Of a DNA stretch of 64,000 nucleotides, positions 25,927 through 36,500 are shown piece by piece. Source of the stretch: an uncultured Desulfuromonas sp. (GTDB lineage: Bacteria; Desulfobacterota; Desulfuromonadia; Desulfuromonadales; Desulfuromonadaceae). Each line of letters opens with the position of its first letter. The first letter of the stretch is position 1. The position numbers and the translations under genes were made by a program. The notes under the pieces were generated by a model, which worked only from the letters and a program-made list of their open reading frames with translations, did no database searches and had not been told where the DNA came from. Where the stretch lies: NCBI RefSeq assembly GCF_963678835.1, contig NZ_OY787469.1, positions 124,001-188,000 on the forward strand, in the 5' to 3' direction.

Positions 25927-27432
25927 CTATTCAGCGCTGCGACTCTCGGCGAGCAACGCTTCAACATTGGCTACCGAGTGCTGCAATGAATCTTTCACCT
26001 CAACCAAGGTCGCATCGTCGACTTTGTCCGGCAACATATCCAAGCCGACGGTGTTGACCACCTGGCTGAATGCTTGCTGCAACTGGGCATAGGTCATCAT
26101 TTTGCTCATCTTCGTAGCCAGGGCCTGGGTGCGGCTGCGAATCAGCGCCAGATCGTTGCCGGTTGTGGATTGCCGTTCGGCAAGGGTCAACGCATTCAGA
26201 CGGGCATTGATCTGTTCAATTTGTCGCGACAATTCAAACTGGTCTCGCGACTGTAAAAATCCGTTGTACGCCAGATGCACCTGGGTGAGGATCGCCATAC
26301 TCAGCGCCTGACGGCGAAACAGATCCACTTCCTGCTGCGACTTGATCGCCTGGCGAATGGTTGGCTGGGACAGCAGTTTAAACAGGTTTAACGATACTCT
26401 GGCTCCGGCCTCCCACCATTGGTTGTTATGCAGAAAGGAGTTGGTATCGGTGTTAAATCCGGCACGCAGGTTCAGATTTGGAAACGCCTGCAGCAGGGCC
26501 TTGCGTGCTTCGAGAGCGGTAATGCGCGCCCGATAGTCTTCTTCATGCAGTTCGGGACGTTGTCCCATTGCCAGCCGCTCAAGGGATTCGACATCCAGCT
26601 CGAGCTGTGGCAATTCTTCAAGTGAAACGGGAACGACTAGGGTAAAGGGCGTGGACGGAGAAATGTTCATCAGTCGTGCAAGCTCGGTGCGCGCATCGTA
26701 CATTTCCTGAATCGCGCCTTTGATGAAACGGATATTTTCCAGCAAGGAGCGTTGGTATTCAAGGGCCTGGCGCGGCTGAGACAAGCCTTCTTTTTCAATG
26801 CGGCGGGAGCGTTCCAGAGCGCCGTGTGTTTCTTCAAGAAGGAGGTTCATGTCTTCGAGGAGTACTTCGGAGCTAACCGCTTTCCAATACGCGGTGCGCA
26901 CCTGCTGAAGGATATTCTGGATGGTTTTGCGCTTGTGCTCCTCGGCAATGAGCACCTTGTCCCCTTCCTGCTTGGCCCGCACATAGCTGAGTCCGAAATC
27001 AAGGACGTTCCACATCATGGTGATGTCGCTGGTGACGCTCTCTTTTTCCTGGGAGGTTGAAGAGACCAAAGATTCACGCCCTTTGTTCGGACCTTCTAGG
27101 GCCATACTGGAAGAACCGCTGTAATTGTCCCGTGACTGATAGCCCGCTGAAGCAACCAGTTTGGGCAGCATGTCGAATCCGGCGACTTTTTTCTGGTCCA
27201 GAGCCAATCCGGCTTCCATCAGTTTCAGGCGCCCTTCCAAGTTGTATTTCAAGGCTCTGGCCATGGCCTCATAAAGGTCAATGGGACCGGATACCGGCTC
27301 CTGGGCCTCTAGGGTGGTGGTTAAATCCTGATACGAGCGTTGCTCAACCTCCTGCAACGACAACGGTTGCGGCGTGACGGAGCAGCCCGTCAAAAACGCG
27401 ATCATCACCCCCAATAGTATCAAGTGTTTCAT
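25927..27432 (-). CDS. TolC-family outer-membrane channel lipoprotein
   Basis: About 501 residues from the ATG at 27432 with ggaaagga as ribosome binding site. A lipoprotein signal (LGVMIAFLTGC) is followed by two TolC repeats: LYEAMARALKYNLEGRLKLMEAGLALDQKKVAGFDMLPKLVASAGY, and later YRARITALEARKALLQAFPNLNLRAGFNTD, with long coiled-coil helices between. It lies 13 bases upstream of the HlyD gene and 94 bases downstream of the giant protein, which is its likely cargo. Confidence 0.88.
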   Translation of the reverse strand: MKHLILLGVMIAFLTGCSVTPQPLSLQEVEQRSYQDLTTTLEAQEPVSGPIDLYEAMARALKYNLEGRLKLMEAGLALDQKKVAGFDMLPKLVASAGYQSRDNYSGSSSMALEGPNKGRESLVSSTSQEKESVTSDITMMWNVLDFGLSYVRAKQEGDKVLIAEEHKRKTIQNILQQVRTAYWKAVSSEVLLEDMNLLLEETHGALERSRRIEKEGLSQPRQALEYQRSLLENIRFIKGAIQEMYDARTELARLMNISPSTPFTLVVPVSLEELPQLELDVESLERLAMGQRPELHEEDYRARITALEARKALLQAFPNLNLRAGFNTDTNSFLHNNQWWEAGARVSLNLFKLLSQPTIRQAIKSQQEVDLFRRQALSMAILTQVHLAYNGFLQSRDQFELSRQIEQINARLNALTLAERQSTTGNDLALIRSRTQALATKMSKMMTYAQLQQAFSQVVNTVGLDMLPDKVDDATLVEVKDSLQHSVANVEALLAESRSAE

Positions 27433-27526
27433 GGTTTCCTTTCCATCCAGTCTGATTGTACTGTTCCCAGCAAGAGATAAATAAAAACGGTTCACGACGA
27501 CGTCCGTCGGACGGCAAAACCGCCGG

Positions 27527-30500
27527 TTAATCGCCATGGAGCCCGAGGTCTTCAAGTAATTGACGCCGTTGTCGCTCAAACCGGCAGGATTCAGCACAGG
27601 CCACGCCGTCGAGAACGCCGCGTTGAGGACGGCGGAAAAGCCCGGCAAGGCTGAGCGACAAACCGGCGGCAATACCTTCAGCTTTGATCTCGGAGGTTCC
27701 AGAAGCCGGTTGGGACGGCCCGTCGGCATCTTCGCCTTCCCCGGCGGTGTCATTCGCGCCGGGTGCCGCTGTTTTCTGCGGCTGAATGATAATACTGAAC
27801 ACCACTTCGGCTTCCTGACCGTCCTCGGTATAGGCAATAACTTTGACGTCGACAACGTCCATGCCCTCGGGAGGGGTTCCGCTGAAGGTAGCGGATTCCG
27901 GCTTAAAATGGAGCCATTCTGGCAGCGGAGCACCGCTGGCAAGCTGCGCCTTGAGGTGAATACGCGGCGTTTCGTCCAAAGGAGCGTCCGACGTTAACTT
28001 AATGGCAAAGGTGCTGTCCGGCACTTTGTACGAGAAGGTCTCGCGGATTCTTGCCATCTGGTCGTGGATCTCCATATCCAGCACCAGGTCATAATCGGCC
28101 TTGCGATGTTCGGCGTCAAACACACTGGCCAGATGCGGCACGGGATCGAAGAGATCATTATCGCCCGGATAAGACGGATCATCCCCCATCGGATCATCCT
28201 CCGGCGATGTCGGATTGTCTGTTGCACCGTGGCCGCCATCGGAAGGTGGTTCAGAGCCCTCGGGCTGCTCGCCATTCCATCCCGGGTCCACTTCGGGCAG
28301 AGGCGGCACATCACCGTCTGGATCCGGCTCGGGACCCGGACCCGGACCAGGACCAGGATCGGGGTCTGGCGTTGGCGTGTCGGTCACGTCAAGGGTTACC
28401 GTGGCCGATTCCGTGACACCGCCACTGGTGACGGTATAGGTGTAGCTGTCACTGCCGGTGTATCCCTCGTCGGGGGTGTAGGTCAGAGTGCCGTCACCGT
28501 TGTCCGTCACCGTGCCGTGGCCGGGCGGAGTGAAGGCGGTGATCCGTGGCGTGCCTTCAAAACTGTCGTTATCCAGTACCGGCGTGGTAACGGGCTGATT
28601 GACTCGGGTGGTTGCCGCATCGTCGGCAATGTCGACGACCGGTGTGACGACAATATCCAGCCGTGCCGTGGCCGTACCGTTGTCCGCTCCGGTCCCGTCA
28701 CTGACCGTGTAGAGGATGCCCGGCACCGTACCGTGCCAGTCCGCGACCGGGGTGAAGTCATAACTGCCGTCGCCGGACATCACCAGCGTACCCTGCCCGG
28801 CAAGATCAACGCTGACGGAACCGTTCTCTGGAACCGCGTAGGTCGTGCCGTCAATGCGGATCTGCGTCACCGTCAGGGTGTCGCCGTCACCATCGCTGTC
28901 GGCCACATCACCATCACCGCCGCCACTGATCACATTACCACTGATCGGCGTATCCTCCGGCGTGGTGCGTGCATCGTCATTGGCAATCAGTGCGTCATTG
29001 GTCACCGAAATGGTCACCGTGGCCGTTTCCGTGACACCACCGCTGGTGACGGTATAGGTGTAGCTGTCACTGCCGGTGTATCCCTCTTCGGGGGTGTAGG
29101 TCAGAGTGCCGTCACCGTTGTCCGTCACCGTGCCGTGGCCGGGCGGAGTGAAGGCGGTGATCCGTGGCGTGCCTTCAAAACTGTCGTTATCCAGTACCGG
29201 CGTGGTAACGGGCTGATTGACCCGGGTGGTTGCCGCATCGTCGGCAATGTCGACGACCGGTGTGACGACAATATCCAGCCGCGCCGTGGCCGTACCGTTG
29301 TCCGCGCCGGTCCCGTCGCTGACCGTGTAGAGGATGCCCGGCACCGTACCGTGCCAGTCCGCGACCGGGGTGAAGCCATAGCTGCCGTCGCCGGACATCA
29401 CCAGCGTGCCCTGCCCGGCAAGATCGACGCTGACGGAACCGTTCTCCGGAACCGTATAGGTCGTACCGTCAATGCGAATCTGCGTCACCGTCAGGGTGTC
29501 GCCGTCGTCATCGCCGTCGGCCACATCGCCGTCACCGCCGCCGCTGATCACATTGCCGCTGATCGGCGTATCCTCGGGCGTGGTGCGTGCATCGTTATTG
29601 GCGTCCGGCGTCCGGTTGTTGACAACGGTAATCGTCAACAGGGCGGTGGTTTCGTCACCATCCGCATCGCGCACCGTATAGATAAAGTCATCCGAAACTT
29701 GCGGCGTCAGGGGCGCTGCGTTGGGATCAGCCGCATAGCTGTAGGAGCCGTCCGCATGGAGGGTCAAGGTGCCGTGTGCGCCGACAATCTCCATAGCGAC
29801 TCCGCCAACGGGCACACCGCTGTTGCCTGCCGCGACGCCAACCACGGCACCGTCGGCGTGCCAGCCGTCCGCTCCGGCCGTATCGTTGGCAAGAACGCCG
29901 TTCGCGGCGGACACATCGAGCGTCTGCCCGGCGAGAACAGTGCCACTGTCGGCAACCGCCGTGGGAACATCATCGAGAATGGCGACGGTCAGGGTGCCCT
30001 CACCTGTCACATCTTTCTTGTCCGTCACCGCCAGGAAGATCGAATCCGTGGACTCATCGGCACCGGGTTGATCCTGGGCCTGCTTGAGCGTATAGGTGTA
30101 ATGCACACCGGCTTGCGTCGGCGCATCGGAGGGGCCGCCGTCATTCGTCAGGCCGGTCAGACGTAACAGCCCTTCCCCCGTATCAATAACCGCTGAAGGG
30201 CCGGCCGTGGAATAGGACTGCAACTGCGCAATGGTGAAGCTCTGACCTCCAATAGTGACGGTGGCGATGCCGTCCGGTGCCGTCACCGAAATCACGCCGG
30301 TTGTCGTTTCCGCATTGTCGCCCGTAGAGCGCAGCCCGCTCTCGGCGACGCTTGCCTCTCCGCTTGCTCCGGCATTGCCGTCGACGGCAACAATTTGCGG
30401 GTCACCGTCGCTATGTCCGTTGATGGTCACAGTCAAGGTGGCGGTGGCGGTGGCCGTGCCGTCGCTCAGGGTGTAGGTAAACACTTCGTCCGTCAGCTGT

Positions 30501-33500
30501 TGTCCCGTGGCCAGAGCATTGACGGTCGGATTGGTATCGTCCAAATCGTAACTATAGCTGCCGTCGGCACCGATGGTCAGGGTGCCGTATTTCCCTTGAA
30601 TTTCCGTTCCGTTACTCGCGCTTGTGCTGCCGGAAGCAATGGCTGCGCTGCCGCCGTCGCCGACGATCTGGCTGATTTTCAGATCGTCGGTGGGCGTGTC
30701 CGGATCACTGTCCACACCGTGACCGTTGTCATCGTCGATGACGTTCCCTGTAACCGGAGCCGCGACGTCTTCGGTCACGGAATTGGTATTGTCCGTTGCT
30801 ACAGGCGGATCGTTCACCGCGCTGATGGTGATGGTGCCGGAAACCGTCGCCTCCAGTGGGGCGGGACCTCCGGCATTGCCGCCGGATTGCACGTTATTGC
30901 CGTCGCTCAATACAACCGAGAAGGCGCGCTCGTTATCGGCGGTGCCCGATTTAAGTGCGGTTGGATCGTCGCTTTGGTGGGCATATTTAACGGCTTCGAG
31001 AATTGTCTGGACCTGCGCGATGGTGGCATCTTGCGCCAGGTTGACGACCAGTTTTCCCGTGGCTGAATCGTAGGCGGTGACACTTGAGATGCCACCCAGA
31101 CTGTCGTCGACCGTAAGCAGGTCACCGGGAATCTTGTCGGCCAGGGTCACAGTGACGCTACCGCCGCCGAAGGTGGAGCCGTCCAGCGCGGATGTCGTCG
31201 CTAAATCGAGATCCGTAACGGCGACATTGCTGAGGAGAGAGACCTCGAAGGCATTGGCGGAACCGGTTACCGCGGCGGATTCGGTGGCGGTCACGGCAAT
31301 GTCGCTGGTTGCCCCATCGGACGTCAGGGTCGGCACGTCATTTTGCGGCGTCACCGCGGCACCGAGGGCCACGCTGTTGCCACTGTCGCTGTAGGCGGTT
31401 GTTCCGCCGGAATTAACGCCGGAGACATCGACACGGCTTTGCGAGACCACCGCCCCGTTCGAAGCGTCGATCAGTCGCACGGTCAGGCTGTCGCCGGGCG
31501 TGCCGTTGTAGTTCGCCGTTGTCGGGAGAAAACGCAACTGATCCGTGGCCGCCAGCACCAGGGCATTCGTGTCCGCCACTGACGTGACGCCACTCCATGA
31601 GGTGCCGCCGTCGGTACTGTATTGCCAGACTCCTTTGTCGTTGACCAGGCCGGTGATGGCCACCCCGGCCAAAGCATTCGCGCTGGAACCGTCGGTCACC
31701 GCATCGGCGGCATCGGAATAATTGCCGCTGAACAGGGCGGAAACGGTCTGCCCGGAAGGATCAGCCGCGTCTTCAACCACGGTTATGGTTGGGTCCGAAC
31801 CCGTGCTGGTCGGTGCATCATTAAGGGCCGTCACGCTGATTGAGATGGTGCGGTTCGCAGAGTTCCAGGCTCCGGTGGTCAGGTCGGCATCACCGTTGGC
31901 CGTATCATTGAGGTTTTTCAGATCGGAGGCGGCGGTGCTGGTAGTAAGCACCTGAGAACTATCCGCCAGACGCACATTCAGACTGCCGGGCGTGCCATTG
32001 AAATCCGCGGCAGGGACAAAACGGACTTGCGTCGCGACATCGAAGACCAGCGCATTGGTGACACTCAGGCCCGAGGCCGGGATGTCGATCCAGCCACCGC
32101 TGCCGTCGGATACCTGCCAGGTGCCCTGGGCGGCCGCGGCGGCATTGCCGACAATGGCCACATAGCTGTTGGCCGTTGACGTATCATTGCCGCTGTTTGC
32201 GGTCTGGTCGTCGGTCGCGTCACTGTATGCGAAGTTCAGACTGGAGAAGGTCACACCGGACGGTGTGCTGTCTTCACTGACAGCCGCGAGCGTCACATTG
32301 GTGGTGGCTACGGGACGGTCATTGACCGGCGTAACGGTGATGGCGATAGTTTCGGTGTCGCTCTGTGCGCCACCCGCACCCACCAGACCCTGGTCATCGA
32401 CGGTCACGGTCAGGGTATCGCCGCCGTGGTAGTCCGCCGTCGGTGTGTAGGTCAAGGTGCCGAGGGCGGTATTGAGTTCCTGTTTGGTGCCTGAAATGGT
32501 GACGGTTGAACTGCCGTAGCCGCCACTCACTACGCTCAGTCCGGTTTTCGTGCCGAAATCAACGCTGCCGTGGTCGACACTGACGGTGACCTGTTCATCA
32601 CCGCCGAAGTCATCACTGTCGGTGTAGGAAATGCCGGAAACCGTGGTCGCACTGCTGTCCTCGGCCACGCTGATCGGCGACGGAACGGTCAGAACCGGAG
32701 CTTCATTGGTGTTGGAAACGGCAATGGTAAAGGTTTCCACATCGGTATTGTTGCCGTCAACACCGGTCCCTTCGGTGCCGTTACCCACGCCGCCGTTACG
32801 ATCATCAGCCGTTGTCTTGATGGTAATCACTTTATCGACGTTGGCATCGGCGGGGGTGTATCGCAAACTGTTGAGGGCCGCACCCACCTCGGCGCTGGTG
32901 CCTTTGACGGTCACGCTACTGGTGCCGTTATTGTCGACGGTGGCGCTGCCAGGCGTCTGGACGGTCAGAGTGCCGTAAGCGACAGCGCCATCCAGCGCGT
33001 CAACCGTCACTTCGATATAATCGGTGGCGCCCTGAGCGGTATCTCTGGTGTCCTGAACCGCAAACCCGGAAAGATCAATGGCGCTGCCCGAGGCCATCGC
33101 CTGGTTACCCGGCACGGTCAATACCGGCGCATCATTGACTGGAACGATGGTAATGTCGTTGTCCACCGTCACCGAGTTGCCGCCCGGCACATCGGCATGA
33201 CCGGCGTCGGTCAAGGTGGTCTCGAGGTAGAGGGTTCCGTTGCCTGTTGCGGCACCGTTGTAGTCCGTCGCCCCTTTAAACTGGATCTGGTTGAGAGCGG
33301 TCTGCACATTGGCCAAGGTGCCGCTGAGAGTCACGGTATTGGTGCCGGTGGCGGTGACATTACTCAGCCCGGAATAGGTTAACGTTCCCTGAGTCGCGGT
33401 ATTGGCCAGAGTGGTACGTCCGGCGTCATTGAACAGTTGCACGGTGACGCTGACCTGATTGTCGAAACTGTCCACGTCGCTCAAGGTGAAGCCGTTCAGG

Positions 33501-36500
33501 GTGACGGCGGCGTCTTCGTTGACCGAATAGGCGCTACCGTTGGTTATCGTCGGCACGTCGTTGCTGTTGGACGCGGTCAGGGTGATCTCTGTGACGAGTC
33601 GGTTGTTGTCGGCATTGATCGGTGTGCCGTCGGTGTTGTTGGTCGCACTGTTACCGCCGTTGGCACCGCTGTCAAGGTTACCGCTCGCATCATACAGCCG
33701 GTCATCGACGGTGACGCGGATTTTGTGGGCACTACTGTCTTCATCGTTATCAAAGGCAACGGTCAGTGCGTCGAGCGCCGCCTGAACCTCGGCTTTTGTC
33801 CCCTGGAGGATCAGGGCGTTTGTCGCCTTGCCGCTCACATAGGCACGGCTGCCGGAAGAGGGGTCCGCGCCCGAATAGGCCAGATGGGCGCCGGAGACCA
33901 AAACCTCACTGCCGTCGAGCACTTCAATTTCAACACGGAGAAAATCCTCTTCCGCACCGGCGATGATATCATCAAGATCAATGTCGTCCACGGTGATACC
34001 GGCCACGGCCACGGCCGTCGAACCGGAGGCCAGAACATCCAGAGAGTTGGGCGCTTCCACCGTCGGCAGGTCATTCATGGGGGAGAATGTCATCAAAAAG
34101 ACGTTGTCGTCCGCGCCGGAACCACTATCTTCGGCAACGCCGTCATTGACAACGAAATGAAATTTATCGTGATAGGTCCCCAAGGCATCGCTAGTGAGTG
34201 CCGCCACTTCATCGCCGTTGTGCCGATAGGTGAGATTCCCCGAATCAATATCGCTTTGAGTAAAGGTGGAACCAACCCCCAGGGTTTTGCCGTTGAGCAG
34301 CAGGGTTCCTTCGGTCGTCGATTCGGTAATACGGTACTGGCGCTGGACCGTGGTATTGTCGGGATCAATCGCGGTCAGAAAAGCACTACTGATGACGGCG
34401 TTGCCCCCTTCGGGAATATCGGCGAGAATAACGTTTGTCCCCGTGGTTGCCCCACCGTCAGTGATGGTGTCGCCGATCGTCGGATCGCCGTCACCCGGTC
34501 GATCAGCCACTTGCGGCGCATCATTGACCGGAATAATATTAATGGTGGCGGTGGTTTGCTCGCTCTGGTTGGACTGCGTGCTGCCGCTGATGTCGTCGGG
34601 TGCCGAGGCGTCGGTGGCCAGGGGGTCCGCCGGGTCCGCCAGGTCATCGCGGACGACATAATTGAAAGTCACCTTGGGGCCGCCTGCATAGGTCAGAGGC
34701 TCACTGCCGTCATGGACATAGCGCAAGCCGGAGGACTCGCCGTCGGCGGCCGCAGTCAACAACGTGGCGGGCAACCATACGGCGGTGTCGACAGCGACCC
34801 AGGCCGATCCGTTCCAGCGTTGCAGAGTGCCGTCATCCGGAAGATCGGTGATCTTGAACCACAAGAAATCCTCAGCACCTTCGTCGACCTGTTTTGCCGC
34901 ATCCATGCTCAGATCGATATCGTCCATGCCGAGCACGTCGGTGCCAAGGCGAACGGCGTTGCCGTCCCCCTCGTCAACCTGAGTGGTGCCGCCGCCGGCC
35001 GTCGGCCGGTCATTGGTCGGGGCCACGTCGATATCAAAGGTGTCGCTGTAATGATCGGCGGTGCCGTCACTGACCGTATAACCAAAGGTCGCAGTATGAT
35101 TTTCGCTGCCGTCATGGACAAACCGGATGAGGCCGTTGTTGATATCGTCCTGGGTAAATTGGCCATAGGTGGCAATCGTTTCCCAGCCACCGTCCCTGAA
35201 GCGTTGCAGTTCTCCGTTGGGCGGCTGCTGTGTCAGGGTATAGACGGTTTCGTCGGCGGGCAGCACAATTGAGGCCAGTTCAGTGCCCTCGGTGTCTTTG
35301 GCCGTGCGGGTGATTTCGTATTCCAGCATCTGCTGGGTGATGACATAGCCGCCGTCCGTTGAGGTGGCGATATTGGCTTCATTCCACACCGGCGCGACAT
35401 TGTCCGCCGTGTTGCCGGGTGACGTGACAATGGCTTTAAACTCATAGTCCAGAGTCTGATCCGGACTCGTGCCATAACCGGCGGTTGCCTCACGCGGGTC
35501 ACCCTCATAGATCACATGCGCATCGTCATTGCCGGTAATGGTCAGGTAAAAACTGCGCACGGACAGCCCGGCATACTCAGGGGCATCCCGCAGGCCACCT
35601 TCGCGGCCACCCGTCGGATTGGCGGGATCGCCCCAGACATCGTAACCGAAGGCCGAATCACGCAAGGTAAAACCGAAGGCGTCCGTGATCGTATCGCTGG
35701 TGGTCAGCGCGGTTGTCTGCACGTAACGGACATTGCCGGCGTCGATATCCTCCTGGGTGAAACGCCCCCCCTCTCCCAGAGTGAGCCAACCGTTATCGTC
35801 ATAGCCGCCCGTCGCGCCGAGCTTCAGTTGAATTTCCCCCTGGTCCGGTCGGGTCTCAATGGTATAGACCAGTTGATTCGCCGGTATCGTCTGGCTGAGA
35901 TCTGCGGGATTGAGATCCTGATCGGCGGCCTGAAGCATACTGCCGTCAAGAATCGTCACCGTACCTTCGCCGATGCCGTGGGCAGCCCCTTCCGTCGGGT
36001 GGCTATTGGTGAGGGTCGGATCATCGTTGTTGGGGGAAATATCGATCTCAATCGTCTCGGAAGTGGTTTGCGCGGCGGCTCCACCTTCACCGCCGCCGGC
36101 ATCGGTGACGCTGATTTGAAATGAGGGCGTGACGGCAGTCGGGGCATTGGGTTCCTCGCCGTTGTGGAAGAATTTCAACTGCGTCGCCAGATTGGCGCGT
36201 TGGGTTGCCGTCAGAGTGACGGTGCCGCTGAGCTCTTCGCCGCTATCGACCTGGTTGTTCCCGTTGGCGTCGATGAACAATGTTCCCTGTCCGCCTTCGA
36301 CAATGTTGCTGATGGTGATCGTTGAATTGGTCAGGGTATCGTAGCTGTCGCCCAAATCAATACCGGGAGCCACCACCTTGACCTGACCTTCAATCAGACT
36401 CGGACTGCCGCTGATGGAGGGTGCCGCATTTTGGGGTAAAAGGGTGATATCGAGCGTGCCGGACGTCTGTCCGCCGCCGCCGTCACTGACCGTGACGGCA

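Noticed and set aside
25927..27942. Longer TolC reading frame starting at 27942
   Set aside because: The extension runs antisense through the end of the giant gene; the ATG at 27432 has a ribosome binding site and starts a lipoprotein signal.
28064..30166. 700-codon open frame on the plus strand opposite the giant gene
   Set aside because: It mirrors the codon bias of the real gene on the minus strand, has no ribosome binding site or domain, and breaks at repeat boundaries. The same holds for 33437-35272 and 32570-33382.
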